From the NCBI GenBank assembly GCA_022747635.1, contig JAKTNV010000009.1, positions 29,117,622 to 29,181,621 of the forward strand: a DNA stretch of 64,000 bases. The letters are read 5' to 3'. The DNA is from Hetaerina americana (taxonomy: Eukaryota; Arthropoda; Insecta; Odonata; Calopterygidae). Shown piece by piece: positions 13,221 to 21,620 of the stretch (position 1 is its first letter; the number at the start of each line of letters is the position of its first letter). Made by a program: the position numbers and the translations under genes. A model generated the notes under the pieces. It had not been told where the DNA came from. It worked only from the letters and a program-made list of their open reading frames with translations, and did no database searches.

Positions 13221-13957
13221 GGCACGCTGAGAAGCATAGAATTGACCTTATTTTCTCAAATACAATCCGCTCGTCGGTTTTGTAAGACTAATGTTTTATT
13301 TTCTGGTAAAAATTATAATCTCGAAAACCAGCAAGTATTTATAATAATTCTAGAAAATCCTAATTGAGACGTCATGGAGACTAGATATTCTCTTCTTCTA
13401 TCCAACCCTTCGTCATTTAAATGCATAAATGCAGCAACAATCATTACAACAAAGAAAGTAGAACTTGAAACATTGTTTATCGGAAAATACGAAATTAAAA
13501 AATACAATACTTAATAGGGGAAATAAAATTGGTCTAGAATGTGAAAACATATAAATGTATGGAAAAAGCTCAAAGATTGTAAACTAGTATTCTAAAGGAA
13601 AAAGACCGTTGCAGGAGAATATCCACACAGAAAGGGAGGTATGAGAAACTTAGGAAACTTATTAAGATATGACTAATGTACGGATACCTAAAATCAGTGA
13701 ATGGGTATTACTTACATCATGAGACGACTAAGAAAAGTTAAACATTATATTTCAAATAAATTTCAGAATGCATATATAGCAAAAACATCACATTTTAAGA
13801 AATATATCTCAAATTAATTTTGAGAAAATTCATCTAAAGGTTTATTTCACGTAATAGAATCTAAATATCCACTTACGCACTGGGAATTGCCCTAAAAATC
13901 GTTTGAATTGCTTGACTCAGAGTTGTAGAACACCATAAAACCATAAACACTATAATC
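13221..13957. other. AT-rich non-coding stretch
   Basis: Nothing recognisable between the GC-rich island and the SINE copy upstream of the Penelope array. Confidence 0.6.
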
Positions 13958-14191
13958 AACCCGATGGTCGGTTTGGTAGGTGATGGTAGAGTTCACCCAG
14001 TACTAAGACCGACGGCGTGTGAAATTCATACATCAGGGTAAGGGGGCCAGTGTCATTCTCTGTGCCGGTTATGGTTTCACAAGAAGATCTGGGATACCCG
14101 AAAAATCAACCAGCTTGGTGGTGCCCAGAGTGGCTTGCCCGGAAATCGAACCTGCGCCCTCCTCTCTAAGACCCCCATGGGGTTGACTAAC
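13958..14191 (-). mobile_element. tRNA-derived SINE copy
   Basis: Read on the minus strand there is a B-box-like GGTTCGATTTC (complement near 14138-14148) following a tRNA-like 5' part. The body shares blocks with the copy at 21386-21620, notably GTGTGAAATTCAT and TGGTTTGG near the distal end. There is no coding potential. The PLE array inserted about 50 bp to the right. Confidence 0.6.
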
Positions 14192-14242
14192 TAAAAAGAA
14201 ATTAAATAACTCGCGAGCAGCATTTTACGGAAATATTTGAGT

Positions 14243-14256
14243 ACCATTTGAAATCT
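14243..14256. repeat. Left target-site duplication of the Penelope array
   Basis: ACCATTTGAAATCT, repeated exactly at 20350-20363. It directly abuts the first element base at 14257. Confidence 0.9.
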
Positions 14257-14418
14257 GATTTCCACATTTTTCGGGCTGCGTCCGCGTATGTCGTTTAAAA
14301 GTACAACAGTTTCGCCAGCTATCCTGCTGGCGTCCTCAGGTCAAGGATGAAAAGAAGCTTGTTGTCCCGTCTTATATAGGAAAAATCCGGCGCCAATACC
14401 GGGAAATTTCTTGGCCAA
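14257..14418 (-). promoter_or_regulatory. Terminal repeat (pLTR) at the 3' end of unit 1
   Basis: Identical, as far as I compared, to the inter-ORF segment 16831-16981 and to the inverted copy 20157-20349. Contains ATTGG (CCAAT-like), a TATATAAG box (14371-14378, minus) and the hammerhead-like motif (14301-14339). Confidence 0.85.
14301..14339 (-). ncRNA. Hammerhead-ribozyme-like motif, unit 1 terminal repeat
   Basis: Minus strand: CTGAGGA (complement 14333-14339), one C, a GCCAGC/GCTGGC helix II with AGGATA loop, GAAA, a very short helix III, then a UH cleavage position before GTAC (14301-14304). Helix I is weak (2-3 bp), so activity in isolation is uncertain. Confidence 0.6.
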
Positions 14419-16830
14419 TCAGGGAACGTCCTCATATTTGCGCGGGATTATTCGTTTCCACGCACTGTGGAGTGGATATCCATCCTCTCTGTTAAAATTT
14501 TTTGGCCTTTTAACGATTTCAATGGCCTCTCTGATTATTCTCTGGAAGTATTTTCCTTCTTTCGCTATTATTTTAGCGTCGTCGAAGAGAATAGAGTGTC
14601 CAGGTTCACTCCAGGCGTGCTCAGCGATGGCCGATGCTCTAAACTGTTTGGCCTTGGTTGCCCTCTGGTGTTCACTCATGCGTGTTTTCAGCGCTCTGCA
14701 CGTTTCACCGATGTACCATTTGCCACAGGAGCATGGCACTTGGTACACGCCTTCTGATATTAACGGTGAAATTCCATCCTTGGGTCCGGGTAGGGTGTCA
14801 GCTATCTTGGTGACGCAGTTGAATCTGGTCACCACATCATGTTTCCTTAAAGCCCTCGCGATTCTTTCCGAAGTCCCTGCGATGAAGGGGATGGTGACGT
14901 AAGCCTTCGGACGTGGTCTGGAGTCTTCCTCTCTGTCAGGAACAGCGGTGGTTTGTCTCTTCTTTTCTTCCTTCTCGGCCCTTTTTTGGATCATATGAGC
15001 GCTGTATCCATTCCTTTGCAGGGCATTTGTCAAGTGTTTCTTCTCGTTGGCAATAGAATCGGAGTCACATATTTTATATGCTCGGTTGACAAGTGTGTCT
15101 ACCAGTGAGGTCTTCTGACTGGGATGGTGGTGCGATGCAGCATTAAGGTAGCGGTCGGTGTGAGTAGGCTTCCTGTATACTCTGTGTCCAAGCCTCCCAT
15201 TCCCTGTATTTCTCTTCACCATGACGTCCAAGAAGGGCAGTTGATGATCCTTTTCCACCTCCATAGTGAAGTGGATGGCTTGATGCTGTGAGTTCAGATG
15301 TTTCAGGAACTTTTTTAATTCTTCCTCTCCGTGTGACCAAATGACAAAAGTGTCGTCGACATATCTTAGCCACAGTGAGGGCCGCTTGTCGCAGGATTCC
15401 AGTGCTTTCTTTTCGAAGCTCTCCATGTAGAGGTTGGCCACAACCGGGGAGAGGGGTGAGCCCATCGCAGCTCCTTCCATCTGCTCGTAATGGTCACCAT
15501 TCCATAGGAAGAAGGAATTGCGGAGGCAATGCTCCACCAATCCTGGAAAGTCCTTAGGGATTCCGCGGGAGGTGAGTTCCTTGATGATATTCAGCGATTC
15601 CTCAATAGGGACGCTGGTGAAAAGCGATTCAACATCGAAGCTGACCATGAGATCGTTGTCGTGGATGGTGATGTTTCTTATTACGTCAATGAAATGCGTC
15701 GAGTTTTTTACGAAGCTGGGTGTCTGTCCGACGTGGTCCTGCAGAGACCGCGCCAAGTACTTGGCGAGTTGGTAAGTCGGAGCGTCAATCTGGCTCACAA
15801 TCGGTCGGAGAGGTACATCCTTCTTGTGAATTTTGGGCAGGCCGTACAGTCTCGGTGGTTTCGGTGCAGTCGGAAGCAGGCGTCGTTGCTCTTCTTTTGG
15901 AATAAGCGATCGTTTAATGATAGCCCTTGTGCTTCTCTCCGTCTTGGCAGTCGGATCGCTTTTCAATTTCCTATAAGTCGGACTGCTGAGGATGAGCGAT
16001 ATTTTCCCTTCGTAATCCTCTCTATTTATCAGGACTGTTGCGTTGCCTTTGTCAGCTGGTAAAATGATTATACTCTCGTTGTCCCTTAGCTCCTTCAGTG
16101 CTCTCCTTTCTTTGCCGATGGTGTTTGATCTTGGTGGTTTTGCGCCATGGAGGATACGTGCGACATCTTCTCGGATTTCGTCGGCGGCCGCCTTCGGAAG
16201 TCTCCGGATCGATGACTCTACCTCCGCGATGATCTTCTCAAGTGGTATCGTCCTTGGGGTCAAAGCGAAGTTCAGACCCTTAGATAAGACTGCGAGGGTG
16301 GCTTCATCTAAATGAAGGTCCGTCAAGTTCACAACCGATTGGCCATTGTCAGCCCCATTAATCGAGGTCAGTGGATGCTGCTTACAATGAAGTTTGTTGA
16401 ATTTGTTGACTTGCTTTTCCCGCGTCGCCATTAGACTGGCTCGGGAAGAGTCGTACGTAATCCGCTCGGTTGTGTCCCAATCGTCAGCTTGTAGGGTGGC
16501 AGCCAGCTCCAAATGAATATAGTACAATTCTTCGGAGAGGCGGTCGAGGTTCCAACGTTTATCGTGAATTCTCTCTCTCAGAAGGTCTTCGCTGCAGCGG
16601 CGGAGGATCTTCTTAGCCTTGGGTGTGTTCAGGTGGTGTTTGACTTCTACGCAGGTAGGAATCGTCTCCGTGTCTCTGCATCGTTGAAGGAACGCTAACG
16701 ATGTCAAAAGTCTCTCCTTCCTCGTTCTGAGCTTCTCGAATCTCCTTATCTTCCTGTGAATCTCCTCCCCGTAGAGGTGAGTAATGTTCGTTCGAAGGTT
16801 TCCACGGCGATGAGTAGGTGATTTCCACAT
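14419..16830 (-). CDS. Penelope-like reverse transcriptase / GIY-YIG endonuclease, complete
   Basis: An 803-codon uninterrupted ORF. The N-terminal region (1-250) is charged and probably helical, and carries VLSKGLNFA (181-189). LPADKGNA lies at 257-264 and the PLE-typical YGLPKIHK at 329-336. Reverse-transcriptase motifs follow: A SFDVESLF (397-404, catalytic Asp399), B GAAMGSPLSP (453-462), C RYVDD (489-493, Asp492/493), then LPFLDV (531-536). A basic linker (about 615-645) leads to a GIY-YIG nuclease: GVYQVPCSCGKWYIG (694-708), R/E/H residues in TRMSEH (716-721), AEHAW, and a C-terminal REDGYPLHSAW. The enzyme would nick the target and reverse-transcribe its own RNA. The start ATG overlaps the 3' edge of the upstream terminal repeat, about 105 bp below a TATA box. 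With all catalytic residues present and no stop, this copy may be active. Confidence 0.95.
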   Translation of the reverse strand: MWKSPTHRRGNLRTNITHLYGEEIHRKIRRFEKLRTRKERLLTSLAFLQRCRDTETIPTCVEVKHHLNTPKAKKILRRCSEDLLRERIHDKRWNLDRLSEELYYIHLELAATLQADDWDTTERITYDSSRASLMATREKQVNKFNKLHCKQHPLTSINGADNGQSVVNLTDLHLDEATLAVLSKGLNFALTPRTIPLEKIIAEVESSIRRLPKAAADEIREDVARILHGAKPPRSNTIGKERRALKELRDNESIIILPADKGNATVLINREDYEGKISLILSSPTYRKLKSDPTAKTERSTRAIIKRSLIPKEEQRRLLPTAPKPPRLYGLPKIHKKDVPLRPIVSQIDAPTYQLAKYLARSLQDHVGQTPSFVKNSTHFIDVIRNITIHDNDLMVSFDVESLFTSVPIEESLNIIKELTSRGIPKDFPGLVEHCLRNSFFLWNGDHYEQMEGAAMGSPLSPVVANLYMESFEKKALESCDKRPSLWLRYVDDTFVIWSHGEEELKKFLKHLNSQHQAIHFTMEVEKDHQLPFLDVMVKRNTGNGRLGHRVYRKPTHTDRYLNAASHHHPSQKTSLVDTLVNRAYKICDSDSIANEKKHLTNALQRNGYSAHMIQKRAEKEEKKRQTTAVPDREEDSRPRPKAYVTIPFIAGTSERIARALRKHDVVTRFNCVTKIADTLPGPKDGISPLISEGVYQVPCSCGKWYIGETCRALKTRMSEHQRATKAKQFRASAIAEHAWSEPGHSILFDDAKIIAKEGKYFQRIIREAIEIVKRPKNFNREDGYPLHSAWKRIIPRKYEDVP

Positions 16831-16981
16831 TTTTCGGGCTGCGTCCGCGTATGTCGTTTAAAAGTACAACAGTTTCGCCAGCTATCCTGCTGGCGTCCTC
16901 AGGTCAAGGATGAAAAGAAGCTTGTTGTCCCGTCTTATATAGGAAAAATCCGGCGCCAATACCGGGAAATTTCTTGGCCAA
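16831..16981 (-). promoter_or_regulatory. Inter-ORF terminal repeat: promoter of the complete Penelope ORF
   Basis: Lies between the stop of unit 2 and the ATG of unit 1. A TATATAAG box sits at 16934-16941 (minus), with ATTGG upstream overlapping the preceding ORF stop. The expected RNA start, 25-30 bp downstream, falls near 16905, immediately ahead of the ribozyme motif (16864-16902). The 5' UTR to the ATG at 16830 would be about 75 bases. Confidence 0.75.
16864..16902 (-). ncRNA. Hammerhead-ribozyme-like motif, inter-ORF repeat
   Basis: Same sequence as 14301-14339, offset by the 2563-bp unit length. Its position between two tandem ORFs means a multimeric transcript could be cut into unit lengths. 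That is inference from the architecture. Confidence 0.6.
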
Positions 16982-18490
16982 TCAGGGAACGTCCTCATAT
17001 TTGCGCGGGATTATTCGTTTCCACGCACTGTGGAGTGGATATCCATCCTCTCTGTTAAAATTTTTTGGCCTTTTAACGATTTCAATGGCCTCTCTGATTA
17101 TTCTCTGGAAGTATTTTCCTTCTTTCGCTATTATTTTAGCGTCGTCGAAGAGAATAGAGTGTCCAGGTTCACTCCAGGCGTGCTCAGCGATGGCCGATGC
17201 TCTAAACTGTTTGGCCTTGGTTGCCCTCTGGTGTTCACTCATGCGTGTTTTCAGCGCTCTGCACGTTTCACCGATGTACCATTTGCCACAGGAGCATGGC
17301 ACTTGGTACACGCCTTCTGATATTAACGGTGAAATTCCATCCTTGGGTCCGGGTTGGGTGTCAGCTATCTTGGTGACGCAGTTGAATCTGGTCACCACAT
17401 CATGTTTCCTTAAAGCCCTCGCGATTCTTTCCGAAGTCCCTGCGATGAAGGGGATGGTGACGTAAGCCTTCGGACGTGGTCTGGAGTCTTCCTCTCTGTC
17501 AGGAACAGCGGTGGTTTGTCTCTTCTTTTCTTCCTTCTCGGCCCTTTTTTGGATCATATGAGCGCTGTATCCATTCCTTTGCAGGGCATTTGTCAAGTGT
17601 TTCTTCTCGTTGGCAATAGAATCGGAGTCACATATTTTATATGCTCGGTTGACAAGTGTGTCTACCAGTGAGGTCTTCTGACTGGGATGGTGGTGCGATG
17701 CAGCATTAAGGTAGCGGTCGGTGTGAGTAGGCTTCCTGTATACTCTGTGTCCAAGCCTCCCATTCCCTGTATTTCTCTTCACCATGACGTCCAAGAAGGG
17801 CAGTTGATGATCCTTTTCCACCTCCATAGTGAAGTGGATGGCTTGATGCTGTGAGTTCAGATGTTTCAGGAACTTTTTTAATTCTTCCTCTCCGTGTGAC
17901 CAAATGACAAAAGTGTCGTCGACATATCTTAGCCACAGTGAGGGCCGCTTGTCGCAGGATTCCAGTGCTTTCTTTTCGAAGCTCTCCATGTAGAGGTTGG
18001 CCACAACCGGGGAGAGGGGTGAGCCCATCGCAGCTCCTTCCATCTGCTCGTAATGGTCACCATTCCATAGGAAGAAGGAATTGCGGAGGCAATGCTCCAC
18101 CAATCCTGGAAAGTCCTTAGGGATTCCGCGGGAGGTGAGTTCCTTGATGATATTCAGCGATTCCTCAATAGGGACGCTGGTGAAAAGCGATTCAACATCG
18201 AAGCTGACCATGAGATCGTTGTCGTGGATGGTGATGTTTCTTATTACGTCAATGAAATGCGTCGAGTTTTTTACGAAGCTGGGTGTCTGTCCGACGTGGT
18301 CCTGCAGAGACCGCGCCAAGTACTTGGCGAGTTGGTAAGTCGGAGCGTCAATCTGGCTCACAATCGGTCGGAGAGGTACATCCTTCTTGTGAATTTTGGG
18401 CAGGCCGTACAGTCTCGGTGGTTTCGGTGCAGTCGGAAGCAGGCGTCGTTGCTCTTCTTTTGGAATAAGCGATCGTTTAATGATAGCCCT
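16982..18490 (-). pseudogene. 5'-truncated second copy of the Penelope ORF
   Basis: Covers the equivalent of residue 302 (RAIIKRS) to the C-terminus of the complete protein. The catalytic core A, B and C motifs and the GIY-YIG domain are intact, but the N-terminal 300 residues are absent. The open frame extends beyond 18490 only through unrelated junction sequence and antisense of unit 3, so that extension is an artefact. It has no promoter at its 5' side. Confidence 0.93.
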
Positions 18491-18506
18491 CATTTGATCA
18501 TTGATG
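18491..18506. other. Inversion junction filler between units 2 and 3
   Basis: Sixteen bases (CATTTGATCATTGATG) match neither unit at this point. With the first bases of unit 3 they form a small repeat of TGATCA. The join falls at different positions in the two units (residue 302 versus about residue 255), so this is not a simple palindrome. Confidence 0.8.
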
Positions 18507-20156
18507 ATCATTTTACCAGCTGACAAAGGCAACGCAACAGTCCTGATAAATAGAGAGGATTACGAAGGGAAAATATCGCTCATCCTCAGCAGTCCGACTT
18601 ATAGGAAATTGAAAAGCGATCCGACTGGCAAGACGGAGAGAAGCACAAGGGCTATCATTAAACGATCGCTTATTCCAAAAGAAGAGCAACGACGCCTGCT
18701 TCCGACTGCACCGAAACCACCGAGACTGTACGGCCTGCCCAAAATTCACAAGAAGGATGTACCTCTCCGACCGATTGTGAGCCAGATTGACGCTCCGACT
18801 TACCAACTCGCCAAGTACTTGGCGCGGTCTCTGCAGGACCACGTCGGACAGACACCCAGCTTCGTAAAAAACTCGACGCATTTCATTGACGTAATAAGAA
18901 ACATCACCATCCACGACAACGATCTCATGGTCAGCTTCGATGTTGAATCGCTTTTCACCAGCGTCCCTATTGAGGAATCGCTGAATATCATCAAGGAACT
19001 CACCTCCCGCGGAATCCCTAAGGACTTTCCAGGATTGGTGGAGCATTGCCTCCGCAATTCCTTCTTCCTATGGAATGGTGACCATTACGAGCAGATGGAA
19101 GGAGCTGCGATGGGCTCACCCCTCTCCCCGGTTGTGGCCAACCTCTACATGGAGAGCTTCGAAAAGAAAGCACTGGAATCCTGCGACAAGCGGCCCTCAC
19201 TGTGGCTAAGATATGTCGACGACACTTTTGTCATTTGGTCACACGGAGAGGAAGAATTAAAAAAGTTCCTGAAACATCTGAACTCACAGCATCAAGCCAT
19301 CCACTTCACTATGGAGGTGGAAAAGGATCATCAACTGCCCTTCTTGGACGTCATGGTGAAGAGAAATACAGGGAATGGGAGGCTTGGACACAGAGTATAC
19401 AGGAAGCCTACTCACACCGACCGCTACCTTAATGCTGCATCGCACCACCATCCCAGTCAGAAGACCTCACTGGTAGACACACTTGTCAACCGAGCATATA
19501 AAATATGTGACTCCGATTCTATTGCCAACGAGAAGAAACACTTGACAAATGCCCTGCAAAGGAATGGATACAGCGCTCATATGATCCAAAAAAGGGCCGA
19601 GAAGGAAGAAAAGAAGAGACAAACCACCGCTGTTCCTGACAGAGAGGAAGACTCCAGACCACGTCCGAAGGCTTACGTCACCATCCCCTTCATCGCAGGG
19701 ACTTCGGAAAGAATCGCGAGGGCTTTAAGGAAACATGATGTGGTGACCAGATTCAACTGCGTCACCAAGATAGCTGACACCCAACCCGGACCCAAGGATG
19801 GAATTTCACCGTTAATATCAGAAGGCGTGTACCAAGTGCCATGCTCCTGTGGCAAATGGTACATCGGTGAAACGTGCAGAGCGCTGAAAACACGCATGAG
19901 TGAACACCAGAGGGCAACCAAGGCCAAACAGTTTAGAGCATCGGCCATCGCTGAGCACGCCTGGAGTGAACCTGGACACTCTATTCTCTTCGACGACGCT
20001 AAAATAATAGCGAAAGAAGGAAAATACTTCCAGAGAATAATCAGAGAGGCCATTGAAATCGTTAAAAGGCCAAAAAATTTTAACAGAGAGGATGGATATC
20101 CACTCCACAGTGCGTGGAAACGAATAATCCCGCGCAAATATGAGGACGTTCCCTGA
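18507..20156 (+). pseudogene. 5'-truncated inverted third copy of the Penelope ORF
   Basis: Begins at the equivalent of IILPADKGNA (about residue 255) and runs to the normal stop. Motifs A (SFDVESLF), B (GAAMGSPLSP), C (YVDD) and the GIY-YIG domain are intact with no stop or frameshift. An in-frame ATG at 18501 lies in junction sequence, so a fortuitous 551-residue product is possible but is not a native start. It differs from unit 1 by PTGKTE and QPGPKD. Confidence 0.93.
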
Positions 20157-20349
20157 TTGGCCAAGAAATTTCCCGGTATTGGCGCCGGATTTTTCCTATA
20201 TAAGACGGGACAACAAGCTTCTTTTCATCCTTGACCTGAGGACGCCAGCAGGATAGCTGGCGAAACTGTTGTACTTTTAAACGACATACGCGGACGCAGC
20301 CCGAAAAATGTGGAAATCACCTACTCATCGCCGTGGAAACCTTCGAACG
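20157..20349 (+). promoter_or_regulatory. Terminal repeat at the outer end of the inverted unit
   Basis: Holds ATTGGCC next to the stop codon, TATATAAG at 20197-20204 and the ribozyme motif at 20236-20274. It continues through AAAATGTGGAAATC into about 48 bases that, in unit 1, are the start of the ORF. The element therefore ends inside a downstream ORF copy. Confidence 0.85.
20236..20274 (+). ncRNA. Hammerhead-ribozyme-like motif, inverted unit
   Basis: CTGAGGA 20236-20242, extra C 20243, helix II GCCAGC (20244-20249) with GCTGGC (20256-20261), GAAA 20262-20265, predicted cleavage after T20270, GTAC 20271-20274. Helix I pairs only GT with AC at the core side. Confidence 0.6.
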
Positions 20350-20363
20350 ACCATTTGAAATCT
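20350..20363. repeat. Right target-site duplication of the Penelope array
   Basis: ACCATTTGAAATCT, identical to 14243-14256. Confidence 0.9.
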
Positions 20364-20754
20364 ACCTATCACACGGCTTTAATATATCTCCAAACGAAGT
20401 GGAACGCATTTAATATTATAATTTTATCTCTTTCGTGATATAATAATATTGGTGAAATTAAGATAAAATCTGAGGCTGCATTGGAGCAGATAATTTCAGA
20501 AATTAGTGTTGGATTGAGAGATGTTGTTTTTTCTCGAAAGAGAAAAGATTCCTCGCATCGATGGGTCCACCCTTCCTAGCCTTGGCAGTCGAACCCCTAC
20601 AAAATGGGTTGGTAGGAATTTTTCCCTATGGATCAGAAGTTAACTGGAATCGCAAGGCTCTCTGCTCGCATTTCTTGTATAGTGGCTAGACGCGCTTTAT
20701 TCGTATATCGTCTAACGAAGTGGCATGGCGATTTACCTTAGTATATGATTTAGT
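20364..20754. other. Non-coding flank right of the Penelope array
   Basis: AT-rich sequence; no gene or clear repeat recognised. Confidence 0.6.
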
Positions 20755-21320
20755 GTTTTAGTACCCTGCAAGCCACCACTGTGGTATGTGTGGTAGGAGG
20801 GTGAAAACACACCACACTAAATTTGACCCGAATATTTTTTCGCCTAGCGCGGTCGGACATCGTTATTCTGATCCCTAATCGTTCTTGGGAAAAATAACGT
20901 CTTAAATCTTTCTATTCTACAGTTAATCTCTTTAATTTTACTAACATGGTCTCGCCCACCGCATTACGATTGGGTTAATAATACTTTTTCAACATCATTG
21001 CTAAAGAGACATTCTTCCAATTTATACAAGAGATCTAATCTGTAATTTAACCTTCGCTCCGTGAGTGATTCACAGCCTAGCTACTCTAATAATTTTGCTG
21101 CGCTACTCATCATAACATCATTTTATCATAACATCGTTTTATAAATCTAGTCTCCTACGCTGCACGCGATCGAATTCGGCTATCAATCCAACTTCATGAG
21201 GATCCCATATACTGGCAACATATTTTAAAAGAGGCCTAACCGGTGAAAGATAACATTTCTCTTTAAACTTTTCATCTCATTTCCGCAACACTCTAAAAAT
21301 TAATCCTATTTATTGTTATA
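20755..21320 (-). pseudogene. 3' remnant of a CR1/Jockey-like non-LTR retrotransposon
   Basis: Minus-strand reading, with stops and frameshifts, yields typical C-terminal reverse-transcriptase strings. VRPLLKYVASIWDPHEVG is followed by FDRVQRR (near 21243-21150), then SLTERRLNYRLDLLYKL (near 21060), then RIERFKTLFFPRTIRDQ (20943-20862). These correspond to the conserved LVRPxLEYxSxxWDP, RR..RL.LLYKI and RT..F..SFFPRTIREWN blocks. The 3' UTR ends with the compact TACCCTGCAAGCC block near 20762. The catalytic core is absent. It belongs to the same family as the remnants near 54 kb and 63.6 kb. Confidence 0.75.
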
Positions 21321-21385
21321 TTGCTCACATATTCCCCGCATATATTTCACCGAAGAGAGGGTAAATTATAAATAATAACTGCAAT

Positions 21386-21620
21386 CAACCAGTTAGTTGG
21401 TTTGGTGGTATCGGTAGAGCTCAACTCCTACTAAGGACAAAGGTGTGTGAAATTCATGCATTCAGATTAATGTGGCATGTTCCTTTTCCCTTACTGTCAG
21501 CAGTTTCCCAGGAGAATACGGTCCCTGAAATGTTTGAAGGCTGAAGGTATCGTAGAACACCGAAAATCGAACTGAGCCCTCCGCTCAGTAGCCTAACGCT
21601 CTGACTACTAGGCTTCCACG
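21386..21620 (-). mobile_element. tRNA-derived SINE copy
   Basis: Minus strand: an A-box-like CTAGTAGTCAGAGCG and a B-box-like AGTTCGATTTT about 40 bases apart (complement near 21561-21615), followed by a body. The body shares GTGTGAAATTCAT and TGGTTTGG with the copy at 13958-14191. The two copies are diverged, so they are old. Confidence 0.65.

Larger units (their letters stand above)
14257..20349 (-). mobile_element. Penelope-like element array: complete tandem unit, truncated tandem unit, truncated inverted unit
   Basis: Unit 1 (14257-16819, minus) is a full 2563-bp repeat unit. Unit 2 (16820-18490, minus) is head-to-tail with it and loses its 5' part. After a 16-base filler, unit 3 (18507-20349, plus) is inverted and also 5'-truncated. 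The three units are nearly identical. The differences I found are one codon reading Leu in unit 1 and Gln in units 2 and 3 (LPGPKD versus QPGPKD), and Ala versus Gly in unit 3 (PTAKTE versus PTGKTE). Flanking 14-bp duplications show a single integration. Tandem, inverted, 5'-truncated arrangements are characteristic of PLEs. On the sense strand the outer 3' ends run through the terminal repeat into the first codons of the ORF. Confidence 0.93.

Noticed and set aside
14411..14902. Open frames of 60-177 codons antisense to the Penelope ORF (also at 15529-16062, 16974-17465, 18092-18523, 18513-19046, 19673-20164)
   Set aside because: They are mirror-strand shadows of the reverse transcriptase, repeated identically in each unit, with no domain of their own.
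18501..20156. A native 551-codon Penelope protein starting at 18501
   Set aside because: The ATG lies in the junction filler; homology starts at 18507, so this is a truncated copy.
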